A stretch of DNA of 47,967 bases. Origin: Clostridia bacterium. GTDB taxonomy: Bacteria > Bacillota > DTU025. Below the pieces are notes generated by a model. That model was not told where the DNA came from and made no database searches. It saw only the letters and a program-made list of their open reading frames with translations. Location of the stretch: contig JAYFQW010000008.1 in NCBI GenBank assembly GCA_034926675.1, positions 1-47,967 on the forward strand. The letters are read 5' to 3'. A program made the position numbers and the translations under genes. Below are positions 1 to 8,185 of the stretch, one piece after another. The number at the start of each line of letters is the position of its first letter. The stretch's first letter is position 1.

Positions 1-351
1 CGCGCGCAGTGTCGCCAATCTCGCCGGAACGCGCGTTTGGAGAGTCTCAATGCTGGTTTCATCGACATGATCGACGTTTCAATGTCGATTTCATCGACAT
101 TGACCTCCACACTCCGGGGTTCAAGGGGTTGAAGCGATCTCATGTCAATGCCGGAATCGCCGGCATAGCTTCCATATACGAGTTTATGGTCGCCCGGACA
201 GATGAACAGATCCTCGCTTGCATTCCAGAGGGCACGTTTGTCCGAGCTTACGCCGATGTCCCACATGCGTCTGTGTCCCATATTCGGCACCCTGACGGCA
301 CAGGGTTGAAGGTTTTTTCAGCCGATTAGCAGGCCTGCGAATGGAAAGTGA
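1..351. other. Unassigned left edge with short repeats
   Basis: No gene is recognised. An open frame at 9-329 has no ribosome site and no family resemblance. A 12-nt direct repeat (TTTCATCGACAT) occurs at 57-68 and 89-100. An inverted pair, AATGTCGA at 81-88 and TCGACATT at 94-101, could form an 8-bp hairpin. Bases 305-344 resemble 581-619, the start region of the IS1634-type fragment downstream, so the right part of this stretch is probably the start of a second, shorter transposase remnant. Confidence 0.4.
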
Positions 352-486
352 TTCCTTTACGGTCTGAATGAGTCGGATAAGGTCTGGAACGGGCGAGTGA
401 TCGAGCAACTGGTAAGTCAACTCACCGACAATCTGACGGAACTGGTGTATGTGGCCGATCCGGCTAGCGAGCAAATAAGCCTTTAG
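352..486 (+). pseudogene. IS1634-type transposase, core remnant
   Basis: Read from 352 on the plus strand, this gives a short frame with LNESDKVWN followed by VIEQL and LVYVADPAS, ending at TAG 484-486. That order (N-ESDK-W-N, then VADSA-like) matches the central part of IS1634-family transposases. The fragment lacks both ends. The bases just before it (305-344) match the N-terminal start region of the fragment at 582-1094. This copy therefore seems to join the first few codons directly to the catalytic core, as an internal deletion would. The identification is by eye from remembered family motifs. Confidence 0.5.
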
Positions 487-581
487 CTGGTCACTCTCCA
501 AATGCCTGCTTGCCATGTGTTACATGCGGAACGTGAGCTCTTGCGTGACATGCCCCATCTTTCGCACCATTGATGACATAG

Positions 582-1094
582 AGGTGAAGGTTTTTGAACC
601 GGTTGACAGGCCTGCAAATGGAGACAGCTCCCTTGTACTCTTGGCGTGGTGAGGCCGGTGACCGCAGGCGCGACTTCTCTGATCGCCGCCATGGCGAAGG
701 AATTGGCCTGGCCGACATAATCGATAGATGCTGCGAATGGGACCGGACGAGATGCATAGTCTCGCCTGGACAGGCCGTCGAAGCCTTGGCAATCCGCATC
801 CTCTCGGATCAGAAGGCGCTCTACCGTGTCGAGGAGTTCTACGAAGGCAAAGACGTAGAGGCGCTCTTCGGCGCAGGCGGAAACAGGGTTCTTGGGGAGG
901 CGATCTCCTCCGCGCTTAAGGCGCATGACGTCGCGGTGGGTTCGGTTCACCTCGATACGACAAGCCTCTCAGTGTGTGGAGAGTATGAGAATCAGGACTG
1001 CGAGAACGCCATCCAGGTGGTCCTCGGATACAGCAAGGATCGGAGGCCTGATCTAGAGCAGACCAAGTTCGGAATCGGAGTGACTCGCGTTTGA
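582..1094 (+). pseudogene. IS1634-type transposase, N-terminal fragment (DUF4277)
   Basis: The frame 594-1094 contains GLADIIDRCCEWD, then VSPGQAVEALAIRIL, LYRVEEFYEGKDVEALFG, a segment with LDTTSLSVCGEY, and YSKDRRPDLEQTKFGIG. This is the N-terminal half of IS1634-family transposases. The rest, with most of the DDE catalytic part, is missing after about residue 160. Upstream of about 700 the matching peptide (TAGATSLIAAMAKEL) is in another frame, so at least one frameshift is present as well. The gene is dead. Together with 352-486 it marks an old insertion-sequence site next to the ImmA/DUF4411 pair. Confidence 0.75.
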
Positions 1095-1124
1095 CGTCTG
1101 TCTACATGAGCAATTCCAATCGGG

Positions 1125-1130
1125 TATAAT
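1125..1130 (+). promoter_or_regulatory. Possible -10 element of the immA-like gene
   Basis: A perfect TATAAT lies 79 nt before the chosen ATG at 1209. TTGACG at 1091-1096 is 28 nt away, too far for a standard -35, and nothing better sits at 17 nt. The -10 is plausible but unconfirmed. Confidence 0.35.
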
Positions 1131-1208
1131 GAACTCGACGACCTATCCATGTCAGAGTGTGCCCGACGCCGCAAGTGGGCAAGAACCCATTCGGAAGGAG
1201 GTAGTGGT

Positions 1209-2360
1209 ATGAGCATGGTTGAAGTCAGTGAGCAGGTCTTGAGTTGGGCGCTGAATCGCGCCAATCTCACTGAGGACCATCTTGTGAACAAGTTTCCAAA
1301 GATCCATGAATGGATTTCCGGAACAAAGCAGCCCAGCCTTAAGCAGCTCGAACGCCTTGCGCAGACCACTCGCACACCACTCGGATACTTCTTTCTGGAT
1401 GAGCCGCCCGAGGAAAGCCTGCCGATTTCCCACTTTCGAACTCTGGACGATGGGATGCCGAGTCAACCCAGCCCCGACCTAATAGAGACGATCCACACAA
1501 TGCAGAGTCGCCAAAATTGGATGCGAGAGTCTTTCATAGAAAGGGGTCAGGAGTCGCTGCCTTTTGTGGGATCGGTTCATATGGGTGAAGATCCAAAAAC
1601 GATCGTGGAAAGCATGCGCCATGCATTGGGCTTCGAAGCGGGCTGGGCTGCATCGTATTCGAATTGGAGTGAGGCTTTGCGCGCTTTGCGAGAGGCCATG
1701 GATGAGATTGGAATTCTGGCCGTCGTGAACGGAGTTGTGGGGAATAATACCAATAGAAGACTCTCCCCAGATGAGTTTCGCGGATTTGTCCTGGTGGATG
1801 AGTACGCCCCCTTGTTGTTCGTGAACGGCAGAGACAGCAAGGCGGCGCAGATGTTCACGCTTGCCCATGAGCTAGCTCATGTTTTCTTTGGCAGCAGCGC
1901 TGCTTTTGACCTACGCGGCATGCAGCCGGCCAAGGATCCCATGGAGAAAGCCTGCAACCGTGTAGCCGCCGAGTTTCTTGTGCCAGAAAGTGAGTTGCGA
2001 CGAATCTGGCCGTACGTTCAGAGCAATCCAGAACCACTTCAAGCGGTTGTCTATCAGTTCAAAGTGAGTACGCTCGTCGCAGCGCGCCGAGCGTTGGATC
2101 TGTTACTGATAAGCAAAGATCAGTTCTTCAAGTTCTATAATTCGTACCTAGATGATGAACGCAGAGTGGCTGATGGCAAAGAGAGCGGCGGAGATTTCTA
2201 TGTGAACCAGAGTCTGCGTGTCGGGCGAAGATTTGCTACGGAAGTCGCTAATGCTGCTGCAGAGGGCCGATTGCTTTACTCCGAAGCTTATGATCTGACA
2301 GGGCTGCATGGAAACACATTTCATCGGTATATAAACTTGATCGGGATGGATGGAGTATAG
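1209..2360 (+). CDS. ImmA/IrrE-family metallo-endopeptidase regulator
   Basis: The product is a 383-residue protein. The N-terminus (about residues 1-60) is a short helical DNA-binding-like region (LSWALNRANLTEDHLVNKF ... PSLKQLERLAQTTRTPLGYFFLDEP), typical of Xre-type N-termini fused to ImmA/IrrE domains. The zinc protease motif HELAH is near residue 219 (AHELAHVFFG), followed by the expected EKACNRVAAEFLVP, which supplies the third ligand region. The family cleaves regulators or acts as the antitoxin-like partner of a toxin. The open frame extends up to an ATG at 1149, but a GGAAGGAGG site just before 1209 marks 1209 as the real start. The next gene follows after 2 nt, so the two are co-transcribed and probably work together. 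Confidence 0.85.
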   Translation: MSMVEVSEQVLSWALNRANLTEDHLVNKFPKIHEWISGTKQPSLKQLERLAQTTRTPLGYFFLDEPPEESLPISHFRTLDDGMPSQPSPDLIETIHTMQSRQNWMRESFIERGQESLPFVGSVHMGEDPKTIVESMRHALGFEAGWAASYSNWSEALRALREAMDEIGILAVVNGVVGNNTNRRLSPDEFRGFVLVDEYAPLLFVNGRDSKAAQMFTLAHELAHVFFGSSAAFDLRGMQPAKDPMEKACNRVAAEFLVPESELRRIWPYVQSNPEPLQAVVYQFKVSTLVAARRALDLLLISKDQFFKFYNSYLDDERRVADGKESGGDFYVNQSLRVGRRFATEVANAAAEGRLLYSEAYDLTGLHGNTFHRYINLIGMDGV

Positions 2361-2362
2361 CG

Positions 2363-2887
2363 ATGGAGTGTCCAGTCTATGTCCTTGATTCCAACGTTTT
2401 CATACAGGCGGTGCGTCAGTACTATGCGTTTGATCTCGTTCCAGACTTCTGGGAAGGGTTGATTTGGCACGCCAATGAGGGAAGAATACAGAGCATTGAC
2501 CGCGTCAGAAAGGAATTGGAGAAAGGGAAAGATGAGCTCTGGAGTTGGGTGCGTGATCATTTCAGCCACGCGTTTGCCTCTACAGATGATGAGGATGTCA
2601 TAAGAGTGTACAGGGATATCATGGGGTGGGCACAACGACAGCCCCGGTTTACCTCCGCGGCTAGATCAGGTTTTGCCAACGGGGCAGATGCTTGGCTGGT
2701 TGCATATGCCAAGGCAAGGGAATGTGTTGTCGTGACTCATGAAACGTCGGATCCGAAGAGCAAGACACGGGTGAAGATTCCGGATGTATGTGATGCTTTT
2801 GGAGTGCCTTTTACGAACACATTTGACATGTTGCGCGAGCTAGGCGGATTGGGCAACCAGGTTGCTGCAACGAGTGATGACCTTTGA
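2363..2887 (+). CDS. DUF4411 family PIN-like protein (putative toxin)
   Basis: The product has 174 residues. It starts with VYVLDSNVFIQAVRQYY, the PIN-domain opening with its first acidic residue (D in LDSN). It then has an acidic IDRVRKELEKG segment, GADAWLVAYAKA with the next Asp, and VVTHE followed by KIPDVCDAFGVPF. This order is that of DUF4411 proteins, predicted RNases of PIN-like fold. The gene begins 2 nt after the ImmA-like gene. The pairing of an Xre/ImmA protein with DUF4411 recurs in genomes and is predicted to be toxin/antitoxin-like. Toxicity here is inference. No gene follows for about 250 nt on this strand. Confidence 0.8.
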   Translation: MECPVYVLDSNVFIQAVRQYYAFDLVPDFWEGLIWHANEGRIQSIDRVRKELEKGKDELWSWVRDHFSHAFASTDDEDVIRVYRDIMGWAQRQPRFTSAARSGFANGADAWLVAYAKARECVVVTHETSDPKSKTRVKIPDVCDAFGVPFTNTFDMLRELGGLGNQVAATSDDL

Positions 2888-3137
2888 CTGACCGCTGCGT
2901 TCGATGGTCATGTACTGTCTACCTACGGCATATGGGCTATTGCCCGCATAGCTGAGGCGAAGATGCATGAACAGAAACGCGCGGCATGAGGGCACGAGCG
3001 TCAAGCTGCATGGTTGCTGATCTTGGCTGCTCATCAAGCAGGGATAGGATTCTGGAGCGCCATTGGCCCGAATTCCAGGAGGAAGACCGCGATGAGTATG
3101 CACGTTACTCCAACCAATCACCCGCCTCCGTGCAGGA
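2888..3137. other. Intergenic gap between converging genes
   Basis: No gene, clear terminator or repeat is seen between the converging DUF4411 gene and the HutD-family gene. Confidence 0.4.
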
Positions 3138-3749
3138 TCAACTGCCATCGGAGGCGATCGACACCAGCACCAGTGTAAGCTGGTCCTGCCCATTGTCAAC
3201 CACATCGTATGGCGCCAGGCGCGCCGTGTCGGACGCAGCCCACAGCAGATCTCCTGCTCCCAGGCTACATGTTGAGGCATTAGGCAGCGAGAACATTGCA
3301 TGCCCATGCCAGCAGTAGGCCAGGGCATGCTGCGCGGTGTCTTCCGGTCGCCAAGTAAGGCGCTCTCCGGGCGCGAGGACGATATGGGTCAGACGTCCGG
3401 CCCAACCTGTGGCAAGCATCAGGTTGAAGTCTGTTGCCAGCCCATAGCTGATCATAGGCGTTTCGCCCTGAAAGACGTGCTGTTCGCCCGGATGCAGCAC
3501 TACTTCCAGGCCAGCGGCTGGCCGTAGGCGAAGCTCACCCGCCAACAGAAGCAGGCGCCGCTCGTAGCCGGGCAAGCGTGTGAACTCACTAGTCATGACG
3601 GCCACTGTGGCTGAGCTCACGCGCCAGGCGAAATCCCGAGCCGCGTAATGGCTGTGGAGAGGGAAGATGGCCAACTCGGTCGTTTCGCCGCCACTCCAGG
3701 TACTGATGCGGTGCTCGTCTCGGCGCACCACGCGCACATCTGCGAACAT
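3138..3749 (-). CDS. HutD/Ves family cupin-like protein
   Basis: The product has 203 residues with WSGGETTELAIFP near residue 18, FAWRVSSATV near 40, FTRLPGYERRLLLLAGE, and later DFNLMLA. This is the pattern of the HutD/Ves family, small bicupin proteins. HutD occurs with histidine-utilisation genes in some bacteria, and Ves is a cold-induced E. coli protein; the biochemical role is not settled. On the minus strand a good AGGAGG sits about 8 nt before the ATG. No hut genes are nearby, so the gene stands alone between the toxin-like pair and the sugar locus. It is transcribed away from the ROK repressor gene. Confidence 0.8.
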   Translation of the reverse strand: MFADVRVVRRDEHRISTWSGGETTELAIFPLHSHYAARDFAWRVSSATVAVMTSEFTRLPGYERRLLLLAGELRLRPAAGLEVVLHPGEQHVFQGETPMISYGLATDFNLMLATGWAGRLTHIVLAPGERLTWRPEDTAQHALAYCWHGHAMFSLPNASTCSLGAGDLLWAASDTARLAPYDVVDNGQDQLTLVLVSIASDGS

Positions 3750-3928
3750 GCTGCAGCCTCCTATTGTGATTCGGAGAGCAGGTTACCGACACCTGACCCC
3801 CTACGGCTGAGAAACCCTTCATCCTGTGACGTCAAGGGTGCTGAATACCGACTGTAGTTAGAGCAAAATCCAATTTCGTCAGAAACGAAGAAGGAGACAA
3901 GGGAATGGTGTCGAAAGATAGCACTAAA

Positions 3929-3954
3929 ATTAGTTGGGTTACTAAACAAACCAA
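3929..3954 (+). promoter_or_regulatory. ROK/XylR-type operator, copy 1, over a -10 element
   Basis: The pattern is ATTAGTTGGG, six bases, AACAAACCAA. Read on the other strand it resembles the Bacillus XylR operator (TTAGTTTGTTT then CAAACTAA). The centre contains TACTAA (3940-3945), a possible -10. It ends 30 nt before the repressor start, which suggests autoregulation. A near-identical site with the same spacing is at 7979-8004. Confidence 0.75.
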
Positions 3955-3984
3955 AGTAGCCCCGCTGTGTTGAGGTAGTGTTCC

Positions 3985-5250
3985 ATGGAGATGAGTGGAC
4001 GCGTAGACTGGCTAATGCCTGTTCAAACAGGGAATCAGGGATTCGTGAAGGGCCTAAACAAGGCTATAGTGCTCAACGCCATATGGAACCAGCCCGACAT
4101 ATGCCGTGCAGAGATCTCGAGGCTATCGGGGCTGAACCGCGCGACAGTCTCTAGCCTGGTCGAAGAGTTGATTGCAGATGGGTATGTAGTGGAAAACGGA
4201 ATGGGCGAATCGGCTCTTGGCAGGAAACCGGTGATGCTCCAGGCCAATCCCAACGCATGTTTGATGGTGGGTGTGGATCTGGGAGTGGACTATGCCAAAC
4301 TCGCCATGGCCGATTTCACCATGAAGGTGCTGGCCACAGAAACACTGCCCATTGGCGAAGATCCACGTCATGAAGACGTAGTTAGCGGAATCAACGCGTG
4401 CATTCGTCAGTTCGTTGAAAGGGCTCCTGCGACAGTACGGGGGCTGGCGGGGATCGGGTTGGGAGTGCCTGGCCTTGTGGATTCCGACAGAGGCGTGCTT
4501 GCTTTCGCCCCTAACCTGCATTGGGAGAACGTGCCGCTGAGGGAGCTTGTTCAGTCTCAATTCCACGTTCCAGTGTTTGTTGACAATGAAGCAAATGCAG
4601 GCGCCATAGGAGAGAAGTGGTTTGGAGCAGGGAAGGGCGCTCAGAACATGATCTACTTCAGCGCCGGCATAGGAATCGGAGCGGGGATCTTCGTAAATGG
4701 GGGGTTGCTGCGCGGTTTCAGAGGATACGCGGGTGAGGTCGGCCATTTCACTGTGATCCCGGGCGGGCTCCAGTGCGGTTGCGGCAACCATGGCTGCTGG
4801 GAAACGGTGGCATCGGAAAGCGCCGCGATACATCGGGTCAAGTCATCCATTAAGGCTGGGCGACAAACGCTCTTGCAGGAGGCCATTTCTTCGCGGCGCA
4901 GCCATAGCAGCGGTTGTCGCCTTACCGCGGATGACCTGCTTGAAGCCTGCGAGAAGGGCGATGCAGTGGCGATTGAGGCTTTGAAGGAGACGGGACGAAG
5001 CCTTGGAACTGGCATTGCCGGTTTCGTAAACGCTTTCAACCCTGAACTAGTGATTGTGGGCAACTCCATGGGCCGCATGATGGGTTTCGTATTGGAAGAA
5101 GCAGAACGGGAAATGCGCAAACACGCTCTAGTGCAGCTTGCCGACGGCTTGCAGCTTGTGCCAGCGATGCTAGGGGCAGACGCATGTGTCATCGGAGCAA
5201 TATCTATGGTTCTCAATCAGATCCTAAGTCTTCCAAACATATACTCATAG
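3985..5250 (+). CDS. ROK family transcriptional repressor (XylR-like)
   Basis: The product has 421 residues. A winged helix lies at about 20-75 (ICRAEISRLSGLNRATVSSLVEELI). The sugar-kinase-like ROK domain follows: the DLG phosphate-loop region at 98-100, DNEANA at 200-205, GH at 253-254, and the zinc motif CGCGNHGC at 264-271. The family represses sugar genes and is released by the sugar. The position before a xylose-isomerase-like gene and xylB supports a XylR-like role, but the true inducer is unknown. ATG 3985 has GAGGT 8 nt upstream; ATGs at 3991 and 4015 are alternatives. The operator at 3929-3954 overlaps its probable promoter. Confidence 0.9.
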   Translation: MEMSGRVDWLMPVQTGNQGFVKGLNKAIVLNAIWNQPDICRAEISRLSGLNRATVSSLVEELIADGYVVENGMGESALGRKPVMLQANPNACLMVGVDLGVDYAKLAMADFTMKVLATETLPIGEDPRHEDVVSGINACIRQFVERAPATVRGLAGIGLGVPGLVDSDRGVLAFAPNLHWENVPLRELVQSQFHVPVFVDNEANAGAIGEKWFGAGKGAQNMIYFSAGIGIGAGIFVNGGLLRGFRGYAGEVGHFTVIPGGLQCGCGNHGCWETVASESAAIHRVKSSIKAGRQTLLQEAISSRRSHSSGCRLTADDLLEACEKGDAVAIEALKETGRSLGTGIAGFVNAFNPELVIVGNSMGRMMGFVLEEAEREMRKHALVQLADGLQLVPAMLGADACVIGAISMVLNQILSLPNIYS

Positions 5251-5289
5251 TGTGCATCGTGCATGCTGTCAAAGGGGGATAACGATCCA

Positions 5290-6351
5290 ATGCAGAGTCG
5301 AGTCAAGAATAGCGTCGGGATATGGGCCTTTGGCCATAATGCCACACGTTTCATGCCGTCAGGCTATCATCCTGAGGCCCATGCTGAGGCTATGCCCGAC
5401 AGGGTTCGCAGAGTAGTTGATTCACTGGGCGATCTAGTTGATGGATACGAGTTTCACTATCCAGGAGAGGTAGACGAGAACACCATTGACAAGGTCATGG
5501 ATGTGCTTCGCCCGGCAGATCTCTATGCGGTTGCACTTGGGTTGTTCTCCAATCCTAGATATGCGTCGGGCTCATTCATCAATCCTGACCCTGCCATCCG
5601 CAAGGAATCAACCGAGATTGCCAAGAGAGGTGTAGACCTAGCAGCGTCGGTTGGCGCCAAGTTTATTATCTGGCCGGGCGGCGAGGGGTACAACTATTCG
5701 TTCCAGATCAGGTACGGTCAAGTATGGGATCATTTCGTATCTGCCATAGCCGAGATTGTGGCCCATGCCAATGAGCGCGGCGTAACGGTTCTTTTGGAGC
5801 ACAAGAACTCCGAACCCGCGATGAGGATACTTATGAGGGACATCGGCATGACGATGTTTGTGATTCGCAAAGTCAAGGAGTTGGGAGTCAACACCGACAA
5901 CCTCAAGATAAACATGGACTGGCAGCATCTGATCATGAATGGTGAGCCTCTTGCTGAATACGCTGCTTTGCTTGCCAAAGAGAACCTGCTCGGTCACAAC
6001 CATGGGAACTCTGGCTGGGGCACATTTGATGACGACAACATGGTGGGGTCGTCTTTCTTCATGCAGACCCTTGAGTTAGCCCTAGAGCTGCGCAGGAATG
6101 GCTACGGCGCCAATGGCGAGCGAGTGGGATTCGATCTGTTCCCATACACGGAGGACCAGATTGAGGCAGTTCGCCAGAACGTGTACCAGTGGGAGTTCAT
6201 AGACTCACTGGCTGCGCGAGTTGACTCCGACACGCTTGCTCGAGCACAGGAAGCACACGATGCCGTAGGCGGAAGCAAGATAGTGTTCAGGGCCTTGGGC
6301 CTCGACAACGAATTCGTCAAGTCGGTTCACGCAAGCCGGAGCCGAGGTTAG
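5290..6351 (+). CDS. Xylose-isomerase-like TIM barrel sugar isomerase
   Basis: The product has 353 residues and belongs to the xylose isomerase-like TIM barrel superfamily. Visible marks are FHYPGEVDE near residue 56, LLEHKNSEP near 176 (the E-x-K-x-x-EP metal and substrate segment), NMDWQHLIMNGE near 216, and HNHGNSGWGTFDDDN near 240. It is shorter than classical XylA (about 390-440 residues) and lacks its usual signature. It could be a divergent xylose isomerase or act on a related ketose or aldose. Chosen start: ATG 5290 behind AAGGGGGA; the upstream ATG at 5263 has no ribosome site. The adjoining xylulokinase and XylR-like repressor favour D-xylose or a related pentose as substrate. The stop abuts the next gene. 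Confidence 0.75.
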   Translation: MQSRVKNSVGIWAFGHNATRFMPSGYHPEAHAEAMPDRVRRVVDSLGDLVDGYEFHYPGEVDENTIDKVMDVLRPADLYAVALGLFSNPRYASGSFINPDPAIRKESTEIAKRGVDLAASVGAKFIIWPGGEGYNYSFQIRYGQVWDHFVSAIAEIVAHANERGVTVLLEHKNSEPAMRILMRDIGMTMFVIRKVKELGVNTDNLKINMDWQHLIMNGEPLAEYAALLAKENLLGHNHGNSGWGTFDDDNMVGSSFFMQTLELALELRRNGYGANGERVGFDLFPYTEDQIEAVRQNVYQWEFIDSLAARVDSDTLARAQEAHDAVGGSKIVFRALGLDNEFVKSVHASRSRG

Positions 6352-7911
6352 GTGGGCGAAGTGGACGGGTTTTTGGGTATTGATGTGGGAACCACCGGCG
6401 TCAGAGCCATCGTCATAGATGTAGAAGGCAAGGTGGCAGCAGAGGGGAAGGCGGATCACGCACTGCACATTCCCAGGCCAAACTGGGCGGAGCAGGATCC
6501 CGCCGATTGGTGGAACGCAACCATCAGAGCTGTGCATGCCTGCATCGAGCGAGCATCGGCCGTTGATGGGGGGCGTTTGCCTCGGGTCATGGGAATCGGT
6601 CTCACAGGGCAGATGCATGGCACGGTATTCCTCGACGCCGATGGTGAAGTCCTCCGCCCGGCCATGCTCTGGTGCGATCAACGTACCGATGAGCAGTGCA
6701 GTGAGATCGAGGAGCGTGTTGGAGGCCGGGAAGCCTTGGTAGAACTCACGTCAAACAAGGCGATCAACGGCTTTTCAGCTCCAAAGATCTTGTGGGTGAA
6801 GAAGAACGAACCCCACGTTTACGCGCGAACTCGCAAGGTGCTTCTGCCAAAGGACTACGTTCGTTACAGAATGACAGGTTCAATGGCGACCGACGTATCT
6901 GACGCTTCCGGCACTCTGCTGTTCGATGTGGCAAACAGAAAGTGGTCGTCGCAGATGCACGCCGCATTGGGGATACCGGAATCATGGATGCCCGACTGCG
7001 CTGAATCGCCTGAGATCGTGGCCAGAGTCACACATGAGGCCAGTCAGGCACTGGGAATCCCAGCGGGTACGCCTGTGGTTGCTGGCGCAGGCGACCAAGC
7101 GGCGGGAGCAGTGGGCAATGGTATCGTAACCACGGGAGCGGCCTCATGTGCCTTGGGCACCAGCGGGGTCGTGTTCTGGCACTGCGATGAGCCTGTGTTC
7201 GACCGCCAGGCGCGGCTGCACTCGTTTTGCCACGCGATCCCTGGCAAATGGCACCTTATGGGCGTAACTCTGGCTGCAGGAGGTTCGTTGAGATGGTTCC
7301 GCGATACGTTGTGCCAGGAGGAACTGCTTCGAGCTGGCGCAACTGGTGAAGATCCATATGACCTGATGACGGCTGAGGCCCAAAAGGTCGAGCCGGGCAG
7401 CGAAGGATTGCTGTTTCTGCCATATCTGGCGGGCGAACGCACACCCTACACCGACGCTAACGCGAGGGGAGCGTTCGTAGGGTTGTCGCTGCGACACGGC
7501 AAGGCGCATATGACTCGCGCCGTGCTGGAAGGCGTAGCCATGAGCCTGAGGGACTGCGTGGAACTGGCAAGAGAAGTGGGTGTTGAGGCTGATGAGATAC
7601 GCGTCACTGGCGGCGGAGCAAGGAGCGAGCTATGGCGAGAGATACTGGCGGCCACGATGAACACGGCTGTCAACATCACATCAGTTGATGAAGGGCCAGC
7701 CTATGGAGCCGCCATACTGGCAGCTGTGGGTGTGGGAGCCTTCAGCTCAGTGGAACAGGCCTGCAACAGCCTTATCCGCGTTTCAAAGAGCGTGCGAGCT
7801 GATGACAATCAGGCCAAAGCCTACGATGGGATCTACTCGCTGTATCGACCGCTCTATGGGGCGTTGAAGCCGTTTTTTGAGGATTCGGCACACATGTTTG
7901 GAAGGCCCTAA
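6352..7911 (+). CDS. xylB: Xylulokinase (FGGY family)
   Basis: The product has about 519 residues, the usual xylulokinase length. The N-terminal phosphate loop is FLGIDVGTTGVRA (residues 7-19). GLTGQMHGTVF near 84 is the MHG signature of xylulokinases. GAGDQAAGAVGNG near 245 and VTGGGARSELWREILA near 420 are the other FGGY motifs. The enzyme phosphorylates D-xylulose to xylulose-5-P. The start is GTG 6352, directly after the stop of the isomerase-like gene; GTG 6361 is possible. Operon: repressor, isomerase, kinase. No terminator is obvious after it, and the second operator follows within 70 nt. Confidence 0.93.
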   Translation: MGEVDGFLGIDVGTTGVRAIVIDVEGKVAAEGKADHALHIPRPNWAEQDPADWWNATIRAVHACIERASAVDGGRLPRVMGIGLTGQMHGTVFLDADGEVLRPAMLWCDQRTDEQCSEIEERVGGREALVELTSNKAINGFSAPKILWVKKNEPHVYARTRKVLLPKDYVRYRMTGSMATDVSDASGTLLFDVANRKWSSQMHAALGIPESWMPDCAESPEIVARVTHEASQALGIPAGTPVVAGAGDQAAGAVGNGIVTTGAASCALGTSGVVFWHCDEPVFDRQARLHSFCHAIPGKWHLMGVTLAAGGSLRWFRDTLCQEELLRAGATGEDPYDLMTAEAQKVEPGSEGLLFLPYLAGERTPYTDANARGAFVGLSLRHGKAHMTRAVLEGVAMSLRDCVELAREVGVEADEIRVTGGGARSELWREILAATMNTAVNITSVDEGPAYGAAILAAVGVGAFSSVEQACNSLIRVSKSVRADDNQAKAYDGIYSLYRPLYGALKPFFEDSAHMFGRP

Positions 7912-7978
7912 GGGGCCATTGGAGGTTGCTGGCGATTGCCCGGGCACATGAAGTACAGGGTCGAGGCAATGCAAGGCT

Positions 7979-8004
7979 ATTGGTTGGGATATAAAACAAA
8001 CTAA
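7979..8004 (+). promoter_or_regulatory. ROK/XylR-type operator, copy 2
   Basis: The pattern is ATTGGTTGGG, six bases, AACAAACTAA. It matches the site at 3929-3954 in 18 of the 20 arm bases with identical spacing. TATAAA at 7990-7995 occupies the same place as TACTAA in copy 1 and may be the -10. It lies about 180 nt before the binding-protein gene, so it should control the transport operon. Confidence 0.75.
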
Positions 8005-8056
8005 GTATCCAGCATACTGCCTTGGCAATTGTCAGCACATTCTTAAGGGAAAGGTG

Positions 8057-8113
8057 ATGATGCTGCAGGGTTGGGGATCTAGCATCGGGCGCCTCGTTCT
8101 CCGGTATGGTTAG
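8057..8113 (+). CDS. Possible 18-residue leader peptide
   Basis: In the long leader between operator 2 and the binding-protein gene, a small frame starts at ATG 8057 (or 8060) behind GGGAAAGG and ends at TAG 8111-8113. Its product has 18 residues and no recognised motif. It may be chance. Its position and ribosome-site-like sequence make a leader peptide possible. Confidence 0.25.
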   Translation: MMLQGWGSSIGRLVLRYG

Positions 8114-8185
8114 GTGTCTGGGTGGGTAGGAGTCTACCAGAAGCTCGACATCGGAACAAGACTAAGACATGAGGAGGATCCGTAA

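Noticed and set aside
9-329. Open frame of 106 codons at the left edge
   Set aside because: No ribosome site, no family likeness and unusual composition. It overlaps a start-region remnant of a dead transposase.
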